64,000 nt of DNA from Thalassospira australica (GTDB taxonomy: Bacteria > Pseudomonadota > Alphaproteobacteria > Rhodospirillales > Thalassospiraceae), in the NCBI RefSeq assembly GCF_000763295.1, contig NZ_JRJE01000020.1, positions 124,001-188,000 of the forward strand, in the 5' to 3' direction. This document shows positions 22,962-31,943 of this stretch, piece by piece. Both the position numbers and the translations under genes were made by a program. The notes beneath the pieces were generated by a model. That model ran no database searches, was not told where the DNA came from, and saw only the letters and a list, made by a program, of their open reading frames with translations. Position 1 is the stretch's first letter. Each line of letters opens with the position of its first letter.

Positions 22962-23879
22962 ATGGATATCAACAACATTCGTTTGTTCGTGCTCGCTGCC
23001 GAAAAACAAAACATTGGCTCCGCGGGACGGGACTTGCGAATATCTCCGGCACAGGCGACCACCCGTCTGGCAAAGCTCGAAGCCGAACTGGGTGTCGAAT
23101 TGTTGCACCGCTCAACGCGCAAAGTTTCCCTATCTCAGGATGGTGCGGACTATCTTCCCTATGCGCGCGAGATATTGGCCCAGGATGATGCGGCGCGCGC
23201 CGCATTAGGCAAACAAAGCATGCAACTCAAAGGCACCATTCGCTTTGCCGCCTCAAGCACCTTTGCCCAACTTTACATTGCGCCACTCGTTCCGGATTTT
23301 CTGGCGGCTTATCCTAGTCTGGCGCTGGATCTGAAATTCTCTGATACGCAGTTTAACCTTATTGAAGGCAGCTTTGATCTGGCCTTGCGGAGCGGACCAC
23401 TTGTGGATTCTGCCCTGAAGGGGCGCAAATTGGCCGATGACCCGCGCATTCTGTGTGCATCACCAGATTATCTGAGTGCACAGAATCTGCCGCTTGATAG
23501 TGTTGACGACCTCGCAAAACACAGTCTGATCGGTTTCAGGGATGGTGCCCCCCGCCCGCTTGCGCGTGAGGGTAAAATCGTCGGCAATTTTGATCCGAAC
23601 CGTTCGGCTGGCAGGTTGATCGTTGACGACGGCACCAGCCAAAAGGTCGCGACTATGGCAGGTGCCGGGATTTCCGCCAACTCGCTTTGGAGCGTGCATG
23701 AACAGATCATGTCAGGTGAACTGGTGCATGTTCTTCCTGATTTGGAAGTAGCCGATGGCGCTGTACTTTGGCTGGTCTACCCGCAATCCAACATCCTGTC
23801 GCCCAAGGTTCGCGCCTTGATCGATTTTCTGATGAACCGCATTGGCAAGTCTCCCCCGTGGCTGGACGGCAAGGTATGA
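22962..23879 (+). CDS. LysR-family regulator (divergent from ABM/DUF1330 pair)
   Basis: A 305-aa LysR-type regulator. Residues 1-60 are the winged helix (MDINNIRLFVLAAEKQNIGS, RISPAQATTRLAKLEAELGVELLHRSTRKVSL). The remainder is a CrgA-like effector domain (KGTIRFAASSTFAQLYIAPLVPDFLAAYP, FDLALRSGPL). The 121-base region shared with the divergent operon has two direct AGTATTTC repeats at about 22931-22950, a possible binding site. The effector is unknown. Confidence 0.9.
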   Translation: MDINNIRLFVLAAEKQNIGSAGRDLRISPAQATTRLAKLEAELGVELLHRSTRKVSLSQDGADYLPYAREILAQDDAARAALGKQSMQLKGTIRFAASSTFAQLYIAPLVPDFLAAYPSLALDLKFSDTQFNLIEGSFDLALRSGPLVDSALKGRKLADDPRILCASPDYLSAQNLPLDSVDDLAKHSLIGFRDGAPRPLAREGKIVGNFDPNRSAGRLIVDDGTSQKVATMAGAGISANSLWSVHEQIMSGELVHVLPDLEVADGAVLWLVYPQSNILSPKVRALIDFLMNRIGKSPPWLDGKV

Positions 23880-24007
23880 TCACTGCGCTTTTTGCGGCCT
23901 GATTATTTTCAAAATCGGAATTTTGATTTCTGATAATAGGCATTTATTTGGGCTTTCCGGTGCTTCAAGCTAACAGGCTTGGAAAGGTTTGAAAGCAGGA
24001 GCCCGCG

Positions 24008-24787
24008 ATGTCCGTTAGCGGATATGTCAATTACCACATTAAAAGCCCGCAACCGCAGGCCTTTCATATTGATGCGGACGGGGTTACTGGCGTGATCAAG
24101 GCCCCGGAACTGGTGACAACGCAAATCGCGCTGACCGACCTTCGGACATACGCGGACGGCGAACCGGTATTTGAAACCGATGGCGTTGAATTCGCCCCAT
24201 GGCCAAACGTCACGCAGATTGATGCAAACGACCAATGGCAAGCCGCATATGACGGGGAAATCCGGGCCTTTTTCACCAAACGGCTTGGCGCGCGCGAAAT
24301 CATGATTTTCGATCACACCCACCGTATCGACAGCCCCGATGCGGTGCGCAAACCCGCACGAAATGTTCACAGCGATTACACCGCCACTAGTGCCGAACAA
24401 CGCCTTACTGATCTGCTTGGCACAGCAAAGGCAGATGAATGGCGTAAAGGGCGCTTTGCCTTTGTCAATGCCTGGCGGCCGGTGGAAAACCCGATCAACA
24501 GCTCTCCACTGGGTTTCATTCGCCCCAAAAGCATTTCGCCACGGGACTGGGTTAATATCGCGTTGATCTATCCTGATCGGCGCGGCGAAATTCTTGGTCT
24601 TGTTGCAAATCCGGCCCATGACTGGGTTTACCGATCAAGAATGACACCAGACGAAATTGTGTTTTTCAATATCTATGACAGTGCGGGCCTGCCGCCGATT
24701 GCCCATAGTGCAATTGACCGGACAGAAGACCCCAACCAGAACACGGTGCGCCAAAGCATCGAAACCAGAATGCTGGTGCGCTACTAG
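24008..24787 (+). CDS. CmcJ/NvfI-family oxidoreductase
   Basis: A 259-aa protein matching the CmcJ/NvfI family, iron-dependent oxygenase-like enzymes found in fungal and bacterial secondary metabolism. Conserved parts: MIFDHTHR, H121-S-D123-Y-T (candidate iron-binding H-x-D), FVNAWRPVENPI, P-L-G-F region, a HDWVYRSRMTPDEIVFFNIYDS block, and A-H233-S-A-I-D with the downstream R-QSIE-R. A fully conserved family pattern and intact length suggest an active enzyme. It stands before an SDR gene 57 bases downstream, so the pair may act on the same compound; the substrate is unknown. AGGAG precedes the ATG. Confidence 0.85.
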   Translation: MSVSGYVNYHIKSPQPQAFHIDADGVTGVIKAPELVTTQIALTDLRTYADGEPVFETDGVEFAPWPNVTQIDANDQWQAAYDGEIRAFFTKRLGAREIMIFDHTHRIDSPDAVRKPARNVHSDYTATSAEQRLTDLLGTAKADEWRKGRFAFVNAWRPVENPINSSPLGFIRPKSISPRDWVNIALIYPDRRGEILGLVANPAHDWVYRSRMTPDEIVFFNIYDSAGLPPIAHSAIDRTEDPNQNTVRQSIETRMLVRY

Positions 24788-24844
24788 GGGGCTGTCCCCA
24801 AAAATCGGCACCGACACCTTTTAACTCAGGAAATTGAGGCACTA

Positions 24845-25633
24845 ATGAGCAAGACAATTCTGATCACCGGATCAACCGACGGCATCGGATTGCTAACAGC
24901 AAAGACGCTGAAAGCTGCCGGTCACACCGTATTGCTGCACGGACGCAGCCAAACCAAACTCGATGCTGCCGCCGCCGAACTGGGCGGGGATGTGCAAACA
25001 TATCTGGCGGATCTGTCCGATATGAAGGATGTCAGTGCACTGGGCCAATCCATTCTGACAGATCATAAAAATCTTGATGTCCTGATCAATAATGCCGGCA
25101 TTTACAAAACCGCAAACCCGATTGTTAACGGCTATGATGTGCGATTTCTGGTCAACACACTGGCCCCCTTGCTGCTAACCCGGATGTTGTTGCCGATCAT
25201 CCCCGAAGACGGGCGGGTGATCAACCTGTCCTCTGCTGCGCAGGCTGATGTCGACCCGGCGGCAATCGCCGGGACACGCACGGTGGGTGATTTTGACGCC
25301 TACGCCCAAAGCAAACTGGCCTTAATCGTCTGGACCGAAGACCTTGCACGCAGCCATCCGAACGGCCCGGTCTTTGTCGCGGTCAATCCGGGATCGTTAC
25401 TAGCCTCCAAAATGGTCAAGGAAGGATTTGGCGTTGCCGGAAATGATCTGAGTATCGGGTCTGATATTCTTTGTGCGGCGGCAACTGACGCCGCCTTTGC
25501 AACAGCATCGGGCAAATATTTTGACAACGATGCCGGCAAATTTGCCCCGCCGCATGCCTCAATCCAGAACGCGGCAAAATCCCAAGAAATCCTGCAACAG
25601 ATCGAAACCACACTGGCAAGTCTGATGGGTTAA
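24845..25633 (+). CDS. Short-chain dehydrogenase/reductase
   Basis: A 262-aa classical SDR. The cofactor motif is TGSTDGIG (residues 8-15), the structural motif NNAG, the active-site Ser in INLSSAAQ and the YAQSK catalytic pair. Unusually for classical SDRs, the segment DPAAIAGTRTVGDFDAY separates the Ser from the Tyr by about 24 residues, as in retinol-dehydrogenase-like SDRs. It oxidises or reduces an alcohol/carbonyl with NAD(P). It is likely co-transcribed with the CmcJ-type gene. Confidence 0.9.
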   Translation: MSKTILITGSTDGIGLLTAKTLKAAGHTVLLHGRSQTKLDAAAAELGGDVQTYLADLSDMKDVSALGQSILTDHKNLDVLINNAGIYKTANPIVNGYDVRFLVNTLAPLLLTRMLLPIIPEDGRVINLSSAAQADVDPAAIAGTRTVGDFDAYAQSKLALIVWTEDLARSHPNGPVFVAVNPGSLLASKMVKEGFGVAGNDLSIGSDILCAAATDAAFATASGKYFDNDAGKFAPPHASIQNAAKSQEILQQIETTLASLMG

Positions 25634-25662
25634 TTCTGGCTGGTTAATTCTGGCGACTTAAA

Positions 25663-26265
25663 TCAGGGCTGCGTTCCAATATCGAGCGGGGTACTCATCC
25701 CCGCACGATAAGGATATTGGGCAAAGATCGAGGCAACAGCAGCGCGCACCGTTTCATTTGGCGCTTCGCGAACCGAACTTGTCACACGCGATACAGCCGT
25801 TCCTTCCCAGACCATCTGGCTGCTGTGGCGGTTGACCAGATCGACGGTCAAGGTGCCCTCGGTGTAGCTATCGACATAGCCCGGCTCAACATAGCCCGGC
25901 CAGCCAACATACATCCCGCCGCGATATCCGTAATATCCACCGACATAGACCGGCGGGGAGGTGCGCGTTTTTTCCTCGGTCTTGAGGTGGAAGTTAATCA
26001 AAAGATCAGGCTGTTCGATATCAAGCCTGTATCCCCGTGCCTCCATGGCAAGGGCAATGGCATCCTCGATCCGTTGCCCCGACAGTGTCTGGTACTCGGC
26101 CTCGGCATTTTTGCCTGCTGCTTCAAGAAAGGCATAGGTCCGGAACTGACCGAAATCGGCGGTCGGATCGGCATCCGTATAAACGCGCGGGCCACTGGCA
26201 CAGGCCGAAAGCATCCCCACCAGCACCCCGGCGATCACAAGTTTCACTGTCGTCAGCTTATTCAT
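25663..26265 (-). CDS. DUF4136 outer-membrane lipoprotein
   Basis: A 200-aa lipoprotein with signal peptide and lipobox (VGMLSAC, Cys at residue 22). The mature domain is DUF4136 (DADPTADFGQFRTYAFLE, IEDAIALAMEARGYRLDIEQPDLLINFHL, and a Tyr/Gly-rich loop GGYYGYRGGMYVGWPGYVEPGY). The strand GTLTVDLVNRHSSQMVWEGTA is typical. Function is unknown; these proteins are thought to sit in the periplasmic side of the outer membrane. A palindrome CGTGATC-N6-GATCACG at 26305-26324 lies upstream. Confidence 0.85.
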   Translation of the reverse strand: MNKLTTVKLVIAGVLVGMLSACASGPRVYTDADPTADFGQFRTYAFLEAAGKNAEAEYQTLSGQRIEDAIALAMEARGYRLDIEQPDLLINFHLKTEEKTRTSPPVYVGGYYGYRGGMYVGWPGYVEPGYVDSYTEGTLTVDLVNRHSSQMVWEGTAVSRVTSSVREAPNETVRAAVASIFAQYPYRAGMSTPLDIGTQP

Positions 26266-26304
26266 TGCCCGCGTCCTTTATTGCCCGAGTCCTTAATTGA
26301 TTAT

Positions 26305-26324
26305 CGTGATCCTTTTTGATCACG
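26305..26324. promoter_or_regulatory. Palindrome upstream of the DUF4136 gene
   Basis: CGTGATC, CTTTTT, GATCACG. This 7-base perfect inverted repeat lies 40 bases upstream of the lipoprotein start, in the promoter region. It may be an operator; it could also be a chance hairpin. Confidence 0.3.
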
Positions 26325-26431
26325 TGCCTCATAATAGTATGACGTTTCAGAGCAGCTATTTCATCATTAGAAAATGAAGTGATGATGGCAAAACATCTCG
26401 GGGCCCAAGCGCATTCAAATGAATGACGCCA

Positions 26432-27163
26432 TCAGGCCCGATCAAGTCGATTACTGGCAAGCGCCTTGGCAAACCCGACCCCGACCAGACCGGCAATATG
26501 ACATTGCGGTTTTCGATCCGCCTGATCGGCAACAAGCTTGCCGAAATCACGCACAAATCCGGTGCGCGGATAATCGCGCAGGATCTTGCCCCGGACATCG
26601 GCATGAATGTTCATCACCTGCATGCCAACCACATCCACGCCCGCACCAAGATGAAGCAACAATCCCTCCGGGTCGCGTGGTCCGGTATGGCAAACTGCGG
26701 AATGCAGTGCCATCGCTTCGTGAATGATATCAGCCTTCTCGGGATCATATCCCTGCTGCCCAAGCCAACGATGGGCACAACCGGCGGCCTCGACCTCAAA
26801 CGAGCCCGGACCATCATGCTCAGACGAGGCAAGTGAAATGTCATGCAGGATACTTGCGATATGAAGCACTTCCCGATCAAAGCGCACATTGTGATAGTCG
26901 GCCAGGGCCACGCCAAAGGCAAAACTGCGAAGCCCGTGATACTGCACAAAATCCGGCTGGATCGCGGCCGCCCATTGGGTGGCCTCCTTTGCAATGGCAC
27001 TATCGGGCACACCAAGGTGATCAAGCACGGCCCTGTCCGGACGTCCAAAGCCAAAAGACTGGCGCAGGTCATAAAACTTGTCACGTATGCCAAGTCTGGC
27101 GAAGTTGAACAGCAGGGCGGCCTTGGAATCACGGCCAAGTTCGGTGGTCAGGGCGCGGGGCAT
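26432..27163 (-). CDS. HD-domain hydrolase
   Basis: A 243-aa HD-superfamily protein similar to cyanamide-hydratase-like HD proteins. Metal-binding elements: the first His in YHGLRSFAFG, the HD pair in LHIASILHDISLA, HEAMALHSAV, and a final Asp in LLLHLGAGVDVVG. It probably acts as a metal-dependent phosphohydrolase or hydratase; the substrate is unknown. It lies 46 bases downstream of a TetR gene on the same strand and is probably under that regulator. Confidence 0.85.
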   Translation of the reverse strand: MPRALTTELGRDSKAALLFNFARLGIRDKFYDLRQSFGFGRPDRAVLDHLGVPDSAIAKEATQWAAAIQPDFVQYHGLRSFAFGVALADYHNVRFDREVLHIASILHDISLASSEHDGPGSFEVEAAGCAHRWLGQQGYDPEKADIIHEAMALHSAVCHTGPRDPEGLLLHLGAGVDVVGMQVMNIHADVRGKILRDYPRTGFVRDFGKLVADQADRKPQCHIAGLVGVGFAKALASNRLDRA

Positions 27164-27209
27164 GACGGGGACTTTCGTGCGGTGGTGGGGCTTATTGGGA
27201 AGACGCGGT

Positions 27210-27800
27210 TTAGGACGGCCGGATCAGCACATCGGCAGCATGGCGCAGATCGTTAATCTCATCATCAAGGATCGCGCGATCATTCATCGCATGGGCCAAA
27301 ACAATCGCTCCCTGCCATCGCAAGACGAACTGACGCGCAGTTTTCTGTGCTTCCACGCCATTCACCCCGGCCTGATCAAACTGATCGGCCAACCAGTTGA
27401 TCAAACTGGCAAAAATCGCCTGCCCGGCGTCCCGGGTGGGGCCAAAGCCATCCTCGTTCGGGATATCAAGCATCAATCGCGCCACCGGGCAGCCATACTG
27501 AACCCGGCGCGGCGTCATGGCATCGAGATAATCAAAGAAGATCGCCAAACGTTCGGCCACTGTGCCATCCGGTGCGATGGTCGCCAAAAGTGGGGTAAAT
27601 TCGCCTTGCATGGTTTCCATAGCGGCCTGGGCCAGATCGTGCTTTTTCGGAAACCGGTAAAACACCCCGCCCGGCGGCAAGCCCGCCTCTTTGGCAACCG
27701 TCTGGATCGTTGCGCCGTGATACCCATCGCGCCAGATTACATTCATCGCGGCACGGGCAAGCTTTTGGCGTTTTTCTTCGGGTTTGAGTTTTTCGGCCAT
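27210..27800 (-). CDS. TetR-family repressor
   Basis: A 196-aa TetR regulator. Start taken at the ATG at 27800 (MAEKLKPEEKRQKL); the frame opens at 27812. Residues 8-55 form the HTH (LARAAMNVIWRDGYHGATIQTVAKEAGLPPGGVFYRFPKK). The C-terminal part is a ligand-binding domain of the TetR_C group (YGCPVARLMLDI). A 20-base perfect palindrome overlaps its promoter and is the expected operator. It likely autoregulates and controls the HD-domain gene downstream. Confidence 0.9.
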   Translation of the reverse strand: MAEKLKPEEKRQKLARAAMNVIWRDGYHGATIQTVAKEAGLPPGGVFYRFPKKHDLAQAAMETMQGEFTPLLATIAPDGTVAERLAIFFDYLDAMTPRRVQYGCPVARLMLDIPNEDGFGPTRDAGQAIFASLINWLADQFDQAGVNGVEAQKTARQFVLRWQGAIVLAHAMNDRAILDDEINDLRHAADVLIRPS

Positions 27801-27816
27801 GACCATCACCATAAAA

Positions 27817-27836
27817 TAAGTAAGTTAACTTACTTA
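27817..27836. promoter_or_regulatory. Perfect 20-bp palindrome, TetR operator
   Basis: TAAGTAAGTTAACTTACTTA is a perfect palindrome 16 bases upstream of the tetR-type start codon. TetR-family operators are palindromes of this size at this position. Confidence 0.7.
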
Positions 27837-27993
27837 ATATCAAACATCGCCCCCCTGTCAATCGCCTTTTCGTCGTCTTATTCCCGCGCTACCAAAGATC
27901 AGACGTTTGAAAGCCGCGCATTTGCGTGTACCACTTACCGCTAACAACACGCGCCAAAGCGGCGCAAGACCATCAACACGATCCGGAGCAACC

Positions 27994-29049
27994 GTGAAAA
28001 ACAAGCAATTCACCCTTGCCGATATCCGAGATGCGGTATCGGCGGGCGCGCTGAGCGAAGACGCCTTTGCACGGCTGGAAGATTATCTGGCGGAGCAATC
28101 GCAAAACGCCCCCGAAACGGAAAAATTCACCCTGTTTCGCGGCATGAACGACATTTTCATCGCCCTTGGTATCACGGCACTCACCATCGGCTGGTTTGTT
28201 TTGTGGGGTTTGCTTGCCAATGGCCCGGTCTTCTGGATCGCGCCGCCGCTTGCCATGATCGCCTATGTCGCCCTGGCGGAATATATCGCCGGCCGGCTCA
28301 AGGCATCCCTGCCCTCGATCGCAATCATGGCCGCCCTTGGCGCAACACTGATGATCTATGTGGTTGCGATTTATATGTCCCTTGTCGGACCAACCGGGCA
28401 ACTAGCAGATCTTGATACGGTGATTGAATTCGGCCAACGATCGATGAATGTGCTGGTTCTGGTTGCCGTGATCGGCTTTGCGTTCCAGCTTGGCTTTTTC
28501 CTGCGCTATCGCCTGCCGGTATCCTTTGCGCTGATTGCGGCGGGCATCATTGGCGTGTTCTGGTCAGCCCTGATGGCAACATTTGGCCCGGCAGCAGAGC
28601 CCTATATCCCCTATCTGATCACAGCGACCGGCATTCTTTTGCTGGCCTTGGCAATCTTTATCGACAGCCGCGATCCAAATCGGGTCAATGGCTGGGCGGA
28701 ATGTGCCTTCTGGCTGTATGTGTTTGGCGCGCCGCTGACCATCCATTCGATTGCCGCCACGTTTGAGGCCGCAGCCCTTGCGATGATCCCTGTGATTATT
28801 ATCGCCATGGTGCTATCGCTGATCCTTGATCGCCGGTCCCCGATCATCAGTGGCCTGATCTATGTCGGCTATCTGCTGCAATCAGGCTTTGAAGGGGCGG
28901 CGATTGATCCATCCATGACGATTGTTCTGGTCTGCTTCATAGTTGGCGGGCTGGTGATGGCGTTCGGGGTTGGCTGGCAACGCGCGCGTCATGTGCTGCT
29001 GGCCCCGTTTGAACATCATCCGCTGCGCCGGTACCTGCCGCCAAGTTAA
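27994..29049 (+). CDS. Polytopic membrane protein (DUF2157-like)
   Basis: A 351-aa protein from a GTG at 27994 (CGGAG seven bases upstream); the frame is open from 27907 but the extra residues look non-coding. Residues 5-45 are a soluble N-terminus (FTLADIRDAVSAGALSEDAFARLEDYL), resembling the short helical lead of DUF2157-type proteins. About nine or ten transmembrane helices follow. No catalytic motif is seen. The function is unknown. It is divergent from the TetR gene, so the TetR operator region could also control it. Confidence 0.75.
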   Translation: MKNKQFTLADIRDAVSAGALSEDAFARLEDYLAEQSQNAPETEKFTLFRGMNDIFIALGITALTIGWFVLWGLLANGPVFWIAPPLAMIAYVALAEYIAGRLKASLPSIAIMAALGATLMIYVVAIYMSLVGPTGQLADLDTVIEFGQRSMNVLVLVAVIGFAFQLGFFLRYRLPVSFALIAAGIIGVFWSALMATFGPAAEPYIPYLITATGILLLALAIFIDSRDPNRVNGWAECAFWLYVFGAPLTIHSIAATFEAAALAMIPVIIIAMVLSLILDRRSPIISGLIYVGYLLQSGFEGAAIDPSMTIVLVCFIVGGLVMAFGVGWQRARHVLLAPFEHHPLRRYLPPS

Positions 29050-29220
29050 CGACACGCAAAGGCACCCCGCAAGAATACAAAGGCCCGCCCATACCCCCTT
29101 TTACGCAACCAATTAACAGGAACAATCAACTTTTAGTTGACGCCTTCTTCAAAAGAGGTCGAAAATTCGAATTGAAACCCATTGAGTGCGTTTTGGGGGC
29201 CATCAAAACAGGAGGGTGAA

Positions 29221-29805
29221 TTGCTTAAATTTTCACGCCGTGCAGCACAGGTCATTGCGGGGTCATCAGTTCTACTAATCGGCGCTTGCAGCAACGGCAT
29301 TCATGATCAAGTCGTTGGTGGCAGCGCGTTACTGGGCGAACCACAAGTCGGGGCACTTTCCACCACCGCGTCCTATCGAACCGTGATCGCCAAATTCAAA
29401 TCTGATGCCGTTGTATGCCCGGAACCACCGCCCGATGTTGCTGTTGCCGTCACTGCGGCACTTACTGCAAGCCTCAGTGCGGAAAGCAAAAGCCTTGATG
29501 CCGAAGGAACGGCCGAACTATCGCGTGCAGTAGCAGAGAGCATCACACCACTTTTACGCAGGACGTCTGCTGTGCAGTTTTACCGGGATGCGCGGTCATA
29601 TAACTGCTTTGCCCATATGAATGGTGCGCTGACCGCAGAACAATATGCCGCGGCAAACACTGCACTCATGCTTGCGGCAAAAGACTTGCTTCATGCTGAG
29701 ATCGAAAAGGGGTTTGAGCACATCGACCCACAAGCCATGCAAAACAGTATTGATGAAATGGTTAAGGCCGTCAAAGACTTGGAAAAGCCCAAAAGCGACG
29801 ACTGA
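29221..29805 (+). CDS. Small lipoprotein of unknown function
   Basis: A 194-aa product from a TTG at 29221 with GGAGGG five bases upstream; the frame opens at 29182 but the TTG has the site. It has a signal peptide with lipobox (SVLLIGACSN, Cys near residue 23). The mature part is Ala-rich and helical (VAVAVTAALTASLSAESKSLDAEGTAELSRAVAESI) with a conserved-looking VQFYRDARSYNCFAHMNGALTAEQY segment. No family is recognised. It ends in a terminator shared with lysK. Confidence 0.7.
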   Translation: MLKFSRRAAQVIAGSSVLLIGACSNGIHDQVVGGSALLGEPQVGALSTTASYRTVIAKFKSDAVVCPEPPPDVAVAVTAALTASLSAESKSLDAEGTAELSRAVAESITPLLRRTSAVQFYRDARSYNCFAHMNGALTAEQYAAANTALMLAAKDLLHAEIEKGFEHIDPQAMQNSIDEMVKAVKDLEKPKSDD

Positions 29806-29819
29806 TACCGCGCCAAAGA

Positions 29820-29849
29820 AAAGCCCCGCAACAAGCATTGCGGGGCTTT
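29820..29849. terminator. Bidirectional terminator between lipoprotein and lysK
   Basis: AAAGCCCCGCAA, a six-base loop and TTGCGGGGCTTT form a 12-bp stem with A and T tracts on its flanks, between two convergent genes. Confidence 0.88.
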
Positions 29850-29873
29850 CTGATCATCTTCAATCTGCTATCA

Positions 29874-31466
29874 TCAAGCGCTCAGGTCTTCACCCGCAAG
29901 CGCCCGATCAATCAGCGCAACGCTTTCATCAAGACCATAGAGTGCTATGAACGATCCCATGCGCGGGCCCTGTTCCTGACCGAGAAGCACTTCATACAGC
30001 GTTTTGAACCATTCACGCAGGTTTTCGTAATTGTGGTTTTTGCCCACGGTGAAAACCTCGGTCTGGATATCAGACGGCTCGGTACCCGGTGCGATCTTTG
30101 ACAGCGCGTCGCGCAGATCTTTCAATGCGGCCTGCTCTGCCTCGGTCGCGGCACGGTATTTTTTCGTCGGCTTGACGAAGTCGTTGTAATAGTTGATCGC
30201 ATAGCCGACCAGCTTGTCCAGATATGGCGAGCTTTCCGGGGTTGCGCCGGCGACGTAACGTGAAATGAACTTCCACAGCAGGTCGCGGTCATCGGTGTTG
30301 CACACCGAAACAAGGTTCAAAAGGATACCAAACGACAGCGGAATGTCACGATCCGGTGCCGTACCGGCATGAATGTGCCAAGCCGGGTTCTGCAGGATCT
30401 TGGTCGGGTCGGTCTCGGTTTTAAGCTTTTCGGCAAAGGTCAGGTATTCATCCACGGTTTTCGGGATGACATCGAAATACAGACGCTTTGCGGTTTTCGG
30501 CTTCTGGAACATGAACAGCGACAGGCTGTCTTCCGGTGCATATTTCAGCCAGTCTTCCATCGAAAGACCATTGCCCTTGGATTTGGAGATTTTCTGCGCG
30601 TTCTCATCCAAAAACAGCTCGTAGTTAAAGCCTTCCGGCGGCTTGCCGCCCAGCGCCTTGACGATCTTGTTGCCAAGTTCGACCGACGGAATAAGGTCCT
30701 TGCCCGCCATTTCGTAATCAACACCAAGCGCATACCAGCGCATCGCCCAGTCAGGCTTCCACTGCAGCTTGCAATTACCGCCCGTGACCAGCGTTTCGAC
30801 AAGATCACCGGTTTCCGGATGTTCGTAAACGATGCTGCCCGACTCAGGCTTGAGTTCGGTGACTTTGGCCATCAGGACCTTGTTGGTGCCCGGCTCGACC
30901 GGCATGAACGGGCTATAGGTCGCGCGGCGTTCTTCGCCAAGGGTCGGCAGCATGATTTTCTGGATCGCGTCATACCGTTCGAGAAGACGCAGCAAAGCCG
31001 CATCAAACATGCCCGACTTGTAGCAATCGGTCGAAGATTTGAATTCATATTCAAAGCCGAAACCATCAAGGAAGTCGCACAAACGCGCATTGTTATGATG
31101 GGCAAAGCTTTCATGGGTGCCAAACGGATCAGGAACGCTTGTCAGCGCCTTGCCAAGATGTTCGGCGACCATATCCTTGTTCGGGATATTGTCAGGCACC
31201 TTGCGCAATCCATCCATATCATCGGAAAAGCAAAACAGCTTGGTCGGGATATCACACATGGTTTCAAAGGCGCGACGGACATAGGTCGTACGCGCAACTT
31301 CGCCAAAGGTGCCAATATGTGGCAGACCCGACGGACCATAACCGGTTTCAAAAAGCACATAGCCCTTTTCAGGCGCCTTCTCCTTGTACCGCTTGACCAG
31401 CTTGCTGGCTTCCTGAAAAGCCCAGACGTTGCTGTTAAGTGCGGCATCTCGAAGATCGGTTGTCAT
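29874..31466 (-). CDS. lysK: Lysine--tRNA ligase, class I
   Basis: A 530-aa class I lysyl-tRNA synthetase, the type used by archaea and many alphaproteobacteria instead of class II LysS. It charges tRNA-Lys (EC 6.1.1.6). The HIGH signature is [12 protein letters not shown] (H50-I-G-T) and the KMSKS signature is KISKSKGN (about residues 291-298), both intact. The [19 protein letters not shown] block is typical. A helical anticodon-binding cage forms the C-terminal third. The length matches the family. No class II copy is seen in this window. Confidence 0.95.
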   Translation of the reverse strand: MTTDLRDAALNSNVWAFQEASKLVKRYKEKAPEKGYVLFETGYGPSGLPHIGTFGEVARTTYVRRAFETMCDIPTKLFCFSDDMDGLRKVPDNIPNKDMVAEHLGKALTSVPDPFGTHESFAHHNNARLCDFLDGFGFEYEFKSSTDCYKSGMFDAALLRLLERYDAIQKIMLPTLGEERRATYSPFMPVEPGTNKVLMAKVTELKPESGSIVYEHPETGDLVETLVTGGNCKLQWKPDWAMRWYALGVDYEMAGKDLIPSVELGNKIVKALGGKPPEGFNYELFLDENAQKISKSKGNGLSMEDWLKYAPEDSLSLFMFQKPKTAKRLYFDVIPKTVDEYLTFAEKLKTETDPTKILQNPAWHIHAGTAPDRDIPLSFGILLNLVSVCNTDDRDLLWKFISRYVAGATPESSPYLDKLVGYAINYYNDFVKPTKKYRAATEAEQAALKDLRDALSKIAPGTEPSDIQTEVFTVGKNHNYENLREWFKTLYEVLLGQEQGPRMGSFIALYGLDESVALIDRALAGEDLSA

Positions 31467-31943
31467 TTTTGAAACCTTGTTTGTCAGTTGAATCGTTTAA
31501 TTCTCGGGAGATATACGTATCACGCGATCTCTTCGATCGCATGTTTGCGCGAAGCTATACCCCACTTCGGGCGAAGATCAAGCACCTGTTGCGCATAGCA
31601 GCCAAATAATCACCGATTTCATGCCGTCCCGGTCCCGGCACAGGCACCATCACAAACTCAAAAACCGGGCCCTGAAATGCCAATGCCCAACAGAAATCAT
31701 TTTGCCGTCAGCCACAGTCAATTGCGCGACACTGCAAGGCGCTCGAAAGCCGCCCCTTCAAGATGATTGTGTCCAAATAGTTTCACATGACAAACCAATA
31801 GCAAACTTTTCATATACTTTATTCTACTTTAGAATAAGAGCCGAAAGTGCCGTGCCCATATTCTATGCCAAGTCATTGAGTTTGATCGCATAACACTGGT
31901 TTGCGATCTGCACCACGAAAGAACAGGTCGGAAGGACGGCTGA
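31467..31943. other. Intergenic region upstream of lysK and the chemotaxis receptor
   Basis: About 480 bases without a supported gene, between divergent transcription units. Near lysK there are short palindromes (GCGATCTCTTCGATCGC at 31524-31540). Near the receptor, TTTTCATATACTTTATTCTACTTTAG at 31807-31832 is AT-rich and promoter-like. No tRNA or known RNA fold was recognised. Confidence 0.4.

Noticed and set aside
30369..31472. Plus-strand frame (367 codons) opposite lysK
   Set aside because: It is the antisense of a well-recognised class I lysyl-tRNA synthetase and shows no protein family signature.
31467..31943. Possible RNA gene or riboswitch upstream of lysK
   Set aside because: Only short palindromes are seen; no tRNA cloverleaf, T-box or lysine-riboswitch core could be traced by eye.
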